A stretch of DNA of 64,000 nucleotides. Source: an uncultured Holophaga sp. Lineage in GTDB: Bacteria; Acidobacteriota; Holophagae; Holophagales; Holophagaceae. Where the stretch lies: assembly GCF_963677305.1 (NCBI RefSeq), contig NZ_OY781925.1, positions 1,575,001-1,639,000 of the forward strand, given 5' to 3'. Under the pieces are notes generated by a model. It was not told the DNA's origin, did no database searches, and saw only the letters and a program-made list of their open reading frames with translations. Each line of letters opens with the position of its first letter. Position 1 is the first letter of the stretch. Shown here piece after piece: positions 46,712-55,488 of this stretch. The translations under genes were made by a program, and so were the position numbers.

Positions 46712-47593
46712 ATGGACATGAAGCAGCTCAAGTGCTTCCTGGCGGTGGCCCGTCACCGGAGTTTCACCCGGGCGGCGGCCTCCCTTTTCCTGAGCCAGCC
46801 TGCGGTGAGCCAGCAGGTTTCGGGGCTGGAGGTCCAGCTGGGGGTGCGGCTTTTCCTCCGCGACACCCACCAAGTCTGCCTCACCCCCTCGGGGGAGCGC
46901 TTCCTGGCGACCGTCAGCCGCCTGGTGGATGACTATGAGGCTGTGGTGGAGGAACTGCGCCGGGAAGAACGCAGCAGGGCCGGGGTCTTCACGCTCGGCT
47001 TCTTCGGAGCCACCGAGACCACCTGGCTCCCGGAGCGGCTGAACCGCCTGAGGCGCAGGCATCCTCAGGTGCTGGTGCAGATGAAACGATACAGCCTGGC
47101 GGGGCTCGCCCGGGCCCTGGAGGAGGGGGAGATCCAGGTGGGATTCACCCTCTCGGTGGGCTGGCGGGAGGATCCCGCCTTCGCCAGCCGGGTGCTGAGG
47201 AGCAGCCCTTCGGTGGTGGTCCTGCGGCCCGACCACCCCCTGGCGGGGCGTTCACGCCTGAGCTATGCCGACCTGCGGGACCAGCGGATCGTCATCGAGC
47301 GGGCGGAGGAGGCGCCCATGGCGGTGGAGCGACTGGAGCGGCACTGCGCCCGGGAGGGGTTTCCCCTGCAGGTCGCCCAGTGGGCCAGCGACTTTGAGAC
47401 CATTCTGCTCCTGGTGGAGGCGGGGGAGGGGATCGCGGTGCTGACCCGCCACATGGTGGAGGCCTACCCCAACTACAAGGTGCGCTGCATCGATATGGAG
47501 GGGGAGGATGCGGTGGTCCGGGACCTCATGGTCTGGCCCCGGAAGAGCCCCCACCCCTTCCTGCCCCGCTTCCTGGAAGCGGTGGGGGTCTGA
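46712..47593 (+). CDS. LysR-type regulator
   Basis: 293-residue LysR regulator with an N-terminal winged helix-turn-helix (MKQLKCFLAVARHRSFTRAA, LSQPAVSQQVSGLE) and effector-binding domain. It is divergent from the GlcG-ferredoxin-flavoprotein operon across 179 bases containing several GC-rich dyads (for example GGCCC-TGC-GGGCC at 46571-46583) and a CGGCAATGACCGG segment; it is the probable activator of that operon. CGGAG precedes the ATG at 46712. Confidence 0.9.
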   Translation: MDMKQLKCFLAVARHRSFTRAAASLFLSQPAVSQQVSGLEVQLGVRLFLRDTHQVCLTPSGERFLATVSRLVDDYEAVVEELRREERSRAGVFTLGFFGATETTWLPERLNRLRRRHPQVLVQMKRYSLAGLARALEEGEIQVGFTLSVGWREDPAFASRVLRSSPSVVVLRPDHPLAGRSRLSYADLRDQRIVIERAEEAPMAVERLERHCAREGFPLQVAQWASDFETILLLVEAGEGIAVLTRHMVEAYPNYKVRCIDMEGEDAVVRDLMVWPRKSPHPFLPRFLEAVGV

Positions 47594-47691
47594 GGGCATT
47601 CCCCACCCGCTGCGTTCAAACACACCGCCGCGAAGGCCGGGGGCGATGCCGCTTCTGACCGATTCGGGGGGCCAGGCCGAACGCCCTCTGC

Positions 47692-49545
47692 TCAGGCGAA
47701 GGCGAGCAGCCCCCGCCCCTGATCCAGGGTGTGCGCCGCCCGGAGGATGCTCGCCTGGAGGATGGGGTCAGCCTCGGCCTCCGCCAGGATCCCGAGGGTG
47801 TCCACCCCCTCCTGGAAGGCTTTGTCTCCGCTCAGCACATCCACCAGCAGGGCCCGGGCCCCGGCGGGCATGCCCAGGTCATGGAGGTCGATGACGGCGC
47901 GGCCCAGGTTCAGGGTCGCCAGAAGGCCTTCGGGATGCTCCCCGCCGACTCTGCCCAAGTGGAGGCAGAGCCGGAGGATCTGGCGGGAGGCGCGGGCGTG
48001 CCACTCCATGGGGTCGGCACCTTCGTCCGCCAGGATCCGCAGCAGGTCGCGCCTGACGGACTGGGCGGCCCGGCGGGCCAGTTGGCGGGGATGGGTGGGC
48101 ATGAATAGGAGGATGGTGGGCAGCGCGATCCCGGCGCCGATCACCAGGGCCGCGGACTCCCAGATGGCCTGGCTGGTCTGGACCGCCGGCATGTCCAGCT
48201 GGGAGGCCATAAGGAAGCAGAGGGCCGGGTCCATGCCCCAGGGGCCGGCCTTGGGGTGGGCCCGGGCGAGCCCCATGAGGAGCATGAAGGGCACCAGCGT
48301 GATGAGGACATCGGCGTGGGTGCCGAAGCCGGGCTGGATCCAGATCCGGTAGGCCATGCCCAGGAGTGCGCCCAGGCAGATCCCCCCGAAGATCCGAGCC
48401 GCGATGTGGCGGGGGGGCTGGGCAACTCCCAGCACCTGCATGAAGATGCAGACGCCCAGGGCGCTGAGGCCCAGGGCCGGGATACCCGAGAGGTGGCAGA
48501 GGCAGAGGACCACCAGGGCAGTGAAGCCGGCGATGGCACCGGTCTTGGCGGCGAGGCCCCACTCCCGGTGGGGGGTGAGACGCTGGTGCAGGGGCATGGC
48601 CAGGGAGGGGTCCGCCTGGGTGAGGGCCCGGTTGGCGTTCAGGAGGTCCTGGAGGGCGGTGTCGAAGCGCCGCAAGGGCGCGGGTCCCTCCTCGGGGATG
48701 GGCCGGGGCAGGGGGGTGCCGCTCCGGCGGAGCTCCTGCACATCCAGGGCCAGTTGGCGGGCCCGCTCCAGTTCCTGGCTGCCCAGCCCATCCCGGATGT
48801 CCCGGGCCGCGGCCATGGCGGAGAGGGCGGCCACCATCAGGAGATCCACCTGCCTGCGGTTGCGGAAGCCCTCGAGGGAGCCTGCGGAGGTGATGCGGGC
48901 GGAGGACTCCAGGTGGCTCAGGCGGGCCAGGATGGCCCGCTCACGGGCCCCTTCGTCAGGGCCTCCGCTCAGGAGGTGGGTGGCGTACTCGATGGCCTCC
49001 GCCACCACGCTCCGCACCTGGTCGTAGAACTCACCCAGGTCCGAGCGGGGCGTGGTCAGGGCCATCACCAGAGTGGCCACGATGACCCCGATGAGGGTGC
49101 AGTCCAGGCGCGCAATGGCCCAGTGGATGGCATTCACCGGGGCGAAGAGGGCTGGGACGCCCACCACGGCGGCTGTCATGCCTGAGAGGGTGCCTGCGTA
49201 GGCCTTGACGCTCCGGGTGAGGTGGGGCTGCCCGGCATTCAGGGCGATCCACAGCGCCAGGGCGACGAACTTGAGCCAGATGGAGCCGGGGAGGTGCAGG
49301 ATGCCCAGGGCCGCCGATGCGCCGATGACGGTGCCCACCAGACGCCAGACACCCCGTTCCAGGAGCACGCCCCGGGTGGGCAGGGTGATCACGATGGTGG
49401 GGAAGACGGCCCAGTAGGCGTTGTGGAAGTGCAGGGCCGAGGCGATGAAGTAGGCGATCCAGCCGGACACAGCCAACGAGAAAGCCCTCCGGAGGGTGAA
49501 CACATCCCATCCGAGGGCGTTGAGCGACGCGCGTGAATTGGTCAT
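47692..49545 (-). CDS. FUSC-family membrane protein (aromatic acid exporter-like)
   Basis: 617-residue membrane protein with two sets of about five to six transmembrane helices (about 20-165 and 335-475) separated and followed by long cytoplasmic helical parts, as in the FUSC/PET family including AaeB. N-terminal LRRAFSLAVSGWIAYFIA and AYWAVFPTIVITLP are characteristic. Some members export aromatic carboxylic acids; no adaptor gene is adjacent. A CTCCCAGGGG-CAGA-CCCCTGAGAG dyad lies just upstream of the start. Confidence 0.8.
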   Translation of the reverse strand: MTNSRASLNALGWDVFTLRRAFSLAVSGWIAYFIASALHFHNAYWAVFPTIVITLPTRGVLLERGVWRLVGTVIGASAALGILHLPGSIWLKFVALALWIALNAGQPHLTRSVKAYAGTLSGMTAAVVGVPALFAPVNAIHWAIARLDCTLIGVIVATLVMALTTPRSDLGEFYDQVRSVVAEAIEYATHLLSGGPDEGARERAILARLSHLESSARITSAGSLEGFRNRRQVDLLMVAALSAMAAARDIRDGLGSQELERARQLALDVQELRRSGTPLPRPIPEEGPAPLRRFDTALQDLLNANRALTQADPSLAMPLHQRLTPHREWGLAAKTGAIAGFTALVVLCLCHLSGIPALGLSALGVCIFMQVLGVAQPPRHIAARIFGGICLGALLGMAYRIWIQPGFGTHADVLITLVPFMLLMGLARAHPKAGPWGMDPALCFLMASQLDMPAVQTSQAIWESAALVIGAGIALPTILLFMPTHPRQLARRAAQSVRRDLLRILADEGADPMEWHARASRQILRLCLHLGRVGGEHPEGLLATLNLGRAVIDLHDLGMPAGARALLVDVLSGDKAFQEGVDTLGILAEAEADPILQASILRAAHTLDQGRGLLAFA

Positions 49546-49630
49546 CCGTGAACTCTCAGGGGTCTGCCCCTGGGAGCATTCTAGCGCAGATCAGCCCCGG
49601 TGATGAAAAGCCCTCATGACCGCATCCGGC

Positions 49631-50929
49631 TCAGTTCCCCTGGGGCAGGGGCTGGGGGATCTCCAGGCTGAATTCGGCCCACTTTCCGCATTCGGAGCGG
49701 GCGCTCATGCGGCCTCCATGGAGGTTGGCCACGCGCCAGGCGGTGTAGAGTCCCACCCCCGTGCCTTTGCGGGCCAGGAGCTCGGGGGTCTGAAGCCGGG
49801 AGAACCTGCGGAAGAGCTTGGGCCGCTCCTCCTCCGGAAAACCGGGACCGGCGTTCCAGACGCTGATGATGAAGTGGTCGTGGTGCTGCTCCAGCTTGAT
49901 CTCGATGTGGCCATCGGGGTTGCCGTACTTGACGGCGTTCCCCAGAAGGTTGACCAGGACGATCTTGAGGAGGGCGGGGTCGCACTCGGCGGGCAGGGTG
50001 TAGTCGGGGTAGTGGCGCACCAGGGTGACGTTCTGTTCCTGGATCTGGGCATTGACCAGTTCAATGGATGGCTCGATGAGCTCCTCCACCAGCTTGCAGG
50101 GGGCGGGCTTCAGGGTGAGCTTGCCGCCCTCCATGCGGGCCAGGTCGAGGTATTCCCGGACCAGGTCGAGCAGGTACTCCCCCTTGCTGATCAGGCGCTC
50201 CAGCTTGCGGACCTGGTTGGGGTCCAGCTCACCCAGGTAGCCCTGGGCCAGCACCCGGGCGTCGGTGATCATGCTGGCGACGGGGTTCTTGAGCTCATGG
50301 CTCACGAAGCCGAGCATCTCGTTGTAGGCCTGGTTGGCGGCGAGGAGCTGCTCGATGCGCCAGGTCTTCTCTACGGCCTGGGAGATGCGCTCGGCAATGG
50401 CCCGCCAGAGGCGGCCATGGTAAGGGGTGTAGACCCGCTCCTCCCGGGAGCTGAGGAAGATGACCCCGAAGGGGGTGCCCTCCAGGAGCAGGGGGCAGGT
50501 GAGGCTGGAGCGCACCCCTTCCCTGACCAGGATCCGCGTGCTGGCGCTGCGGGGGTGTTCTTCCTCATAGCGGGCCAGGTCGTAGATGATGCGTGAGGCG
50601 CCTTCGTCCAGAACCCGCTTGAGGGAGCTGCCCGAAAGGTCCTCGGCATAGCCCACCTTGAGGGTGAGGGGTTCGTAGGTGGCCTTGGTCCAGTGGGAGA
50701 CGATGCGCCGACCGCCATCCTCGAGAAAGGCCAGGCCCATGCGGTCACAGGGGTAGAGCTCCTGGACCGCCTCGAAGAGGAAGTCCATGAGATCCGCCAG
50801 GGAGGCGGCGGCGGCCACCTTCTGGTTGACCCGGTCCAGGACGGCCTGCTCGTCGTCCGGGAACTGGGATCGCGGTCCCCGGGACTCGTAGTTGCCGAGG
50901 TAGCGCATGGAGGCTTGCAGGTCGGGCAT
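49631..50929 (-). CDS. GAF-domain sensor histidine kinase
   Basis: 432-residue soluble kinase without transmembrane segments. GAF domain at about 30-190, HisKA with FVSHELKNPVASM (His211), and HATPase with NLLGNAVKYG, WNAGPGFP and GTGVGLYTA. The start at 50929 is the best fit to GAF homologues; the ribosome site is weak. It lies downstream of the hydrogenase operon behind a terminator and close to a single-domain response regulator gene that heads that operon, which is a candidate partner. The signal is unknown. Confidence 0.85.
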   Translation of the reverse strand: MPDLQASMRYLGNYESRGPRSQFPDDEQAVLDRVNQKVAAAASLADLMDFLFEAVQELYPCDRMGLAFLEDGGRRIVSHWTKATYEPLTLKVGYAEDLSGSSLKRVLDEGASRIIYDLARYEEEHPRSASTRILVREGVRSSLTCPLLLEGTPFGVIFLSSREERVYTPYHGRLWRAIAERISQAVEKTWRIEQLLAANQAYNEMLGFVSHELKNPVASMITDARVLAQGYLGELDPNQVRKLERLISKGEYLLDLVREYLDLARMEGGKLTLKPAPCKLVEELIEPSIELVNAQIQEQNVTLVRHYPDYTLPAECDPALLKIVLVNLLGNAVKYGNPDGHIEIKLEQHHDHFIISVWNAGPGFPEEERPKLFRRFSRLQTPELLARKGTGVGLYTAWRVANLHGGRMSARSECGKWAEFSLEIPQPLPQGN

Positions 50930-51003
50930 GCGGGGAATCCGGGGTGGAGGGTGCAAGCACCATGATGGACCAGGAGGGGGGCGGAGAAGCCATCGCGCCA
51001 CCA

Positions 51004-51050
51004 CAAAAAGAACACGGAGAAGGGGGTGGGGACTTCCCTCCTCCGTGTTC
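51004..51050 (-). terminator. Terminator of the hydrogenase operon
   Basis: GAACACGGAG...AGGG at 51010 onward pairs with CCCTCCTCCGTGTTC ending at 51050 with one mismatch. On the minus strand the hairpin is followed by TTTTTG (51004-51009), giving a normal intrinsic terminator 46 bases after the hydA stop. Confidence 0.85.
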
Positions 51051-51095
51051 CCTGGTATGGCCTTTTCTTTTCAGACCCGGAGGGCCTGGAAAGAG

Positions 51096-53024
51096 CTACT
51101 CGATGTACTTGCCCCGGGGGGTGTAGTGGGTGTGCAGGAGCTTGTGGCTCTTGTGGCTGCAGGGACCCTCGGGCAGGAACTCGGTGTAGAGTTTCAGCAC
51201 ATCGGGGTTCTCATGGGACTTGCGGATCTCGTAGGCGGCGTCTTCGGCGTAGAGGGCCTTGGCGCGGGCCTGGCGGATCTCGGGCGTGGTGGGGATGGGC
51301 TGGCCGCCCCCGCCCAGGCATCCACCGGGGCAGCCCATGAACTCGATGAAGTGGCACTTGGAGAACTGACCCCCGGCCTTGATGTCCTCCATGACCTTCT
51401 TGGCATTGGCGGTGCCGTGGGCGATGGCCACTTTGAGAGTGGCGCCTTTCAGGAAGTCCCAGCTGGGGATGAGCCCCTTGAGGATCTCAGGGACGGGGCC
51501 GACCTGGGGGATGGGCAGCTCGACATAGCGGACACCTTCAAAGCCGCGCACCGGCTTGATGTCGGCGTGGTCGAAGAGGTCCTCGACCTTGACGCCCACC
51601 ACCAGTTCGATGACAGTGCGCAGGGCCGCCTCCATCACGCCGCCGGTGGCCCCGAAGATGACCCCGGACCCCGAAGGGGTGCCGAAGGGGGAGTCAAAGT
51701 CACTCTTGGGCAGGCGGGGCAGGTCGATGCCGGCCTCGCTGATCATCTTGGCCAGCTCGCGGGTGGTGAGGCCGTAGTCCACGTCCTTGTGGCCGCTGTC
51801 GGCCATCTCGGGGCGGTTGCACTCGAACTTCTTGGCCGAGCAGGGCATGAGGGCGACGGTGACGATGTCCTTGGGGTCGATGCCCTTCTTCTCGGCGTAG
51901 TAGGTCTTGATGACTGCGCCGAACATCTGCTGGGGGCTCTTGGCCGTACTGAGGTTGGGGATGTACTCCGGATAGAAGTGCTCGAGGTACTTGATCCAGC
52001 CGGGGGAGCAGGAGGTGAACTGGGGGAAGGCCACCGTGCTGTCCTTGTCCACCAGGGCGCGCTTGAGGCGGCCCAGCAGCTCGGTGCCCTCCTCCATGAT
52101 GGTGAGGTCGGCGCTGAAGTTGGTGTCGAAGACCTGGTCGAAGCCCGCCATCTTGAGGGCGGTGTTCAGCTCGAAGGTCATGGGGGTGCCGGGCTCCATG
52201 CCGAAGCACTCGCCGATGGCGGCGCGGGGGCTGGGGGCGGTCTGGATCACCACATGCTTCTTCGGGTCCTCGATGGCGGACCAGACTTCATCGGTCTGGT
52301 CATTGGCCCGAAGCGCGCCGGTGGGGCAGCGGTTGATGCACTGGCCGCAGTTGATGCAGACCACGTCGCCCAGGGGCTTGTCCAGGAAGGTGCCGATATG
52401 GCTCTTGGAGCTGCGCCCCAGGACCTCGATGGTGCCGACCTCCTGAAGGTCCAGGCAGGTGCGGACGCAGCGGCGGCAGAGGATGCACTTGTTGTTGTCG
52501 CGCACCACCGAATAGCTGGAGTGGTCGACCTCAAAGAGGGGGGTCTCCTGGCGGCCGAAGCGGAAGGAGTCGACACCATACTCCTTGGCCAGGGTCTGCA
52601 GCTCACAGTTGCCGTTGCGGCCACAGGTGTAGCAGTCGCCACAGTGCTCCGAGAGCATCAGGTCCAGGATGTGTCGGCGGGCCTGGCGCACCTTCTGGGT
52701 GTGGGTCTTCACCTTGATGGGGGTGGTGACCGGGAAGGAGCAGGAGGCCTGCAGGGTCTTCTGACCCTCCACTTCCACCGAACAGATGCGGCACACGCCG
52801 GCGACACAGAGGTCGGGGTGGTGGCAGAGGGTGGGGATCTTGATGCCAGCCTGCTTGGCGGCATCCAGGATGGTGGTACCCAGGGGCACCTTGATCTCGA
52901 AGCCATCGATGTTGACACCGACCTTGGCGCCGATGGCGTCCAGGTTGGCGGGGGGGGGAACGCTCATGCCCTGCTGGCTGGCGGGGACGCGGCGACCGGT
53001 TTCAGGAGTGGTCTGTTCACACAT
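51096..53024 (-). CDS. hydA: [FeFe] hydrogenase catalytic subunit, NAD(H)-linked type
   Basis: 642-residue group A hydrogenase, the size of Thermotoga HydA. N-terminal [2Fe-2S] ferredoxin domain (about 38-100; CHHPDLCVAGVCRIC), His-Cys3 [4Fe-4S] site (HCGDCYTCGRNGNC), two ferredoxin clusters (CILCRRCVRTC, CINCGQCINRC), then the H-cluster domain. Loop L2 MPCSAKKFE (Cys395) and L3 FMGCPGGCLGGGGQP (Cys565, Cys569) are canonical. L1 reads TSCSPGW (Cys339-Ser340), where textbook enzymes have TSCCP. It oxidises or forms H2, exchanging electrons with the NuoF-like subunit. No maturases (HydE, F, G) are in this window. Confidence 0.93.
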   Translation of the reverse strand: MCEQTTPETGRRVPASQQGMSVPPPANLDAIGAKVGVNIDGFEIKVPLGTTILDAAKQAGIKIPTLCHHPDLCVAGVCRICSVEVEGQKTLQASCSFPVTTPIKVKTHTQKVRQARRHILDLMLSEHCGDCYTCGRNGNCELQTLAKEYGVDSFRFGRQETPLFEVDHSSYSVVRDNNKCILCRRCVRTCLDLQEVGTIEVLGRSSKSHIGTFLDKPLGDVVCINCGQCINRCPTGALRANDQTDEVWSAIEDPKKHVVIQTAPSPRAAIGECFGMEPGTPMTFELNTALKMAGFDQVFDTNFSADLTIMEEGTELLGRLKRALVDKDSTVAFPQFTSCSPGWIKYLEHFYPEYIPNLSTAKSPQQMFGAVIKTYYAEKKGIDPKDIVTVALMPCSAKKFECNRPEMADSGHKDVDYGLTTRELAKMISEAGIDLPRLPKSDFDSPFGTPSGSGVIFGATGGVMEAALRTVIELVVGVKVEDLFDHADIKPVRGFEGVRYVELPIPQVGPVPEILKGLIPSWDFLKGATLKVAIAHGTANAKKVMEDIKAGGQFSKCHFIEFMGCPGGCLGGGGQPIPTTPEIRQARAKALYAEDAAYEIRKSHENPDVLKLYTEFLPEGPCSHKSHKLLHTHYTPRGKYIE

Positions 53025-53042
53025 GCTCGGTTCCTCGCGCGC

Positions 53043-54221
53043 TCAGATGTGGGAGAAGGTGCGGCCCATGATCTCGTCCCGGAAGTGGGTGACCACGGAG
53101 AGGAAGGCGTTGGGGCTGCTCTGGCCAAGGCCGCACTTGGAGGCGATCTGCATGGTCTCGCCCAGGGCGCAGAGTTCCTTCAAATACGACATGGAGCACT
53201 TGCCCTCCTTGAGGAGGCGGACCCCCTCGAGGATTTTGACGTTGCCCACGCGGCAGGGGGTGCACTGGCCGCAGCTCTCGTCCACGAAGAAGTCCATGAA
53301 GTTCTCCAGTACATCCAGCATGTCGCGCTGGGGGCCGAAGACGATCAGGCTGCCGCCGCCGGTGGGGATGTCCTCATAGGCGATGGCGCGGTGGAACTCG
53401 GAGGGGGGGAAGCAGCGTCCGGAGGCGCCGCCCACCTGGACGGCCTTGGCGTTCTCGCCGCCCACGGTCTTCAGGAGCTCGGCCACGCTGGTGCCCAACT
53501 GGATTTCATAGACACCGGGGCGCTCGCAGTCGCCGGAGACGCTGAAGAGTTTCATCCCCGTGGACTTCTCGGTGCCCATGGTCTTCCACCATTCGGCGCC
53601 CTTGCCCAGGATGCAGGCGGCACTGGCCAGGGTCTCGACGTTGTTCACCACGGAGGGCTGTCCGTTGAAGCCGGTGTTCACGGGGTAGGGGGGGCGGTTC
53701 CGGGGCTCCCCGCGGGAGCCCTCGAGACACTCGATGAGGGCGGTCTCCTCGCCGCAGACGTAGGCGCCGGCGCCGATGAAGATCCAGATGTCGAAGTCGA
53801 GGCCGCTGCCCTGGATGTCGCGACCGAGGAGCTTCTGCTCCCGGCGAAGGGCCAGGATGCCCTCCAGGTGCTCCTTGAGGTCGGTGTATTCGCCGCGGAG
53901 GAAGAGGATGCCCTCCCGGGCGCCCACGGCACGGGCGGCGATGGTCATGCCCTCGAAGACGAGGTGGGCGTGCTCCTGAAGGATCACCCGGTCCTTGAAG
54001 GTGCCGGGCTCGCCCTCGTCAGCGTTGCAGATGATGTATTTGCGGATGGACTGGGCCGAAGCGGCGAAGTTCCACTTGCTGCCCACGGGGAAACCCGCCC
54101 CGCCGCGGCCCTTCAGCCCGGACTGGTTGAGCTCGTGGATGATGTCGGGACGGCCCATGCCGAGGGCCCGTTTGAGGCCTGCTTCGGGGACGGCGCTGGA
54201 GTAGGTGGAGATGGGGCTCAT
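53043..54221 (-). CDS. hydB: NuoF-like flavin subunit of the hydrogenase
   Basis: 392-residue FMN- and NADH-binding subunit. GRGGAGFPVGSKWNF is the FMN/NAD site, CNADEGEPGTFKDR and GAGAYVCGEETALIE follow, and CGQCTPCRVGN ... CALG hold the N3-type [4Fe-4S] cluster. Compared with HydB of Thermotoga (over 600 residues) it lacks the N-terminal thioredoxin-like domain and the C-terminal ferredoxin domain. Start at 54221, overlapping the hydC stop (ATGA). It passes electrons between NAD(H) and the catalytic subunit. Confidence 0.92.
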   Translation of the reverse strand: MSPISTYSSAVPEAGLKRALGMGRPDIIHELNQSGLKGRGGAGFPVGSKWNFAASAQSIRKYIICNADEGEPGTFKDRVILQEHAHLVFEGMTIAARAVGAREGILFLRGEYTDLKEHLEGILALRREQKLLGRDIQGSGLDFDIWIFIGAGAYVCGEETALIECLEGSRGEPRNRPPYPVNTGFNGQPSVVNNVETLASAACILGKGAEWWKTMGTEKSTGMKLFSVSGDCERPGVYEIQLGTSVAELLKTVGGENAKAVQVGGASGRCFPPSEFHRAIAYEDIPTGGGSLIVFGPQRDMLDVLENFMDFFVDESCGQCTPCRVGNVKILEGVRLLKEGKCSMSYLKELCALGETMQIASKCGLGQSSPNAFLSVVTHFRDEIMGRTFSHI

Positions 54222-54739
54222 GCGAGGTGCTCCTCCGTACGTTCGGTGGCGTGGGCGCCGAAGGACCGGCGGCACTCCTCGAGGATTTCGTGGACCTTCT
54301 CGGGGGTGACCTTGGTGTAGAGCCGGTCATTGACCAGCATGGCGGGGCCCTGGTCGCAGAGTCCCATGCAGTTGGTCCACTCGAGGGTGAAGTGGCGGTC
54401 CTTGGTGGTCTCGCCGAAGGTGATGCCCAGGTCGTTCTCAAGCTGCCGGGCTACGCGCTTCTTGCCGTTCATGTCGCAGCTGATGGTGCGGCAGAGGCGG
54501 ATGACGAAGCGGCCCTGGGGCTTGCTGTCGAGGAAGGCGTAGAAGGAGACGACGCTCTGGACTTCCACGGGGTGGATGCTGAGCTCGTCGGCGATCACCT
54601 GCATGGCGTAAGTGCCGATGCGGTGGTGCTTCTTCTGGACTTCCTGGAGGATGGGGATCAGCGAGGAGCGGTTCCGGCCCAGCTTCTGGGCCATGTCCTT
54701 GATCTCCTGCGCCAGGCGGTCATGCGTGGTCATGAGCAT
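54218..54739 (-). CDS. hydC: NuoE-like [2Fe-2S] subunit of the hydrogenase
   Basis: 173-residue NuoE/HydC family protein. The four cluster ligands are C-x4-C (CRTISC) and C-x3-C (CMGLC) within a thioredoxin-like fold; the N-terminal helical bundle has SSLIPILQEVQKK. It couples to the NuoF-like subunit, with which it overlaps, and follows the response-regulator gene by 11 bases. Confidence 0.92.
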   Translation of the reverse strand: MLMTTHDRLAQEIKDMAQKLGRNRSSLIPILQEVQKKHHRIGTYAMQVIADELSIHPVEVQSVVSFYAFLDSKPQGRFVIRLCRTISCDMNGKKRVARQLENDLGITFGETTKDRHFTLEWTNCMGLCDQGPAMLVNDRLYTKVTPEKVHEILEECRRSFGAHATERTEEHLA

Positions 54740-54750
54740 GCGGGGTTCTC

Positions 54751-55122
54751 CTATCGGCTCAGCAGCTGAGCCACCTTCTGGACGAGGGTGGCGGGCTCGA
54801 TGGGCTTTTCCTGGAAGTCGTCGACGGGGACCATCTCGTTGTCCCGGCCGAAGGCCAGTCCGGAGGCCGTGGCGACGCTGGTGAGCATGAGGATGGGGAA
54901 GGTCTTCCCGCGGCGGCGCAGCTCCTGGGCCAGGACGAAGCCGTCATCGGGCTGCTCCATCATGACGTCGAGCATCATCAGGTCGGGACAGAAGCTCTCG
55001 ACTTTGGCCAGGCCCTCGGCGCGGTTGGAGGCCGTCTCGATCTGGTGCCCCTCGCGTGCGAGGATGAGCTGGCTGGCCTCGACGATATCGGGATCGTCGT
55101 CGACGATGAGGATCTTCGACAT
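54751..55122 (-). CDS. Single-domain response regulator heading the hydrogenase operon
   Basis: 123-residue CheY-like receiver without an output domain. KILIVDDDPD at the start, phospho-acceptor Asp52 in MMLDVMM, switch Thr in LMLTSVAT and Lys in FQEKPI. AGGAGGAG precedes the ATG at 55122. With no DNA-binding domain it must act through a partner; a GAF kinase gene lies downstream of the same operon. Regulation of, or by, the hydrogenase is inferred from position only. Confidence 0.88.
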   Translation of the reverse strand: MSKILIVDDDPDIVEASQLILAREGHQIETASNRAEGLAKVESFCPDLMMLDVMMEQPDDGFVLAQELRRRGKTFPILMLTSVATASGLAFGRDNEMVPVDDFQEKPIEPATLVQKVAQLLSR

Positions 55123-55359
55123 GGACGCACTCCTCCTGATAGGCCTGCAGCAGGCCATGTTCTGTCTGAAAACTGAACCCCGGAACGCCGGGAATCAACT
55201 TCCCGTCCCGCCCCGTGGAATGAATACCAAAGTAAAGTCATCCTATGACTCGCCTGAATTCAATAGCAAGTCTTTTAATCGTTATGTTTGTATCGATTCA
55301 TTAAGTTTGGAATGCCTTTACCGGGCTTCCCTCCCGGAGTTGACCGGAGGGGGTCCATC

Positions 55360-55488
55360 GTGCCACCATGCCGCATGATGGTTTCCGCTGTGCACAGCCT
55401 GCCCGGATACGAGTGCTTCGGCACCCAGGGCTCTGGCTGCACCGCCGGCACCATTATGATGATCGGTACTCGCCCCGCACGGGGGTAG
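55360..55488 (+). CDS. thrL: Probable thr operon leader peptide
   Basis: 42-codon frame starting at GTG 55360, nine bases after GGAGG. Near its end, ten codons (55441-55470) encode Thr-Ala-Gly-Thr-Ile-Met-Met-Ile-Gly-Thr, seven of them for Thr, Ile or Met, the end products of the homoserine branch that thrA feeds. The stop TAG is at 55486. A strong terminator follows 32 bases later, before thrA. This is the layout of a ribosome-mediated attenuator. Alternative in-frame ATGs are at 55375 and 55378. The function is inferred from the codon bias and secondary structure. Confidence 0.65.
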   Translation: MPPCRMMVSAVHSLPGYECFGTQGSGCTAGTIMMIGTRPARG

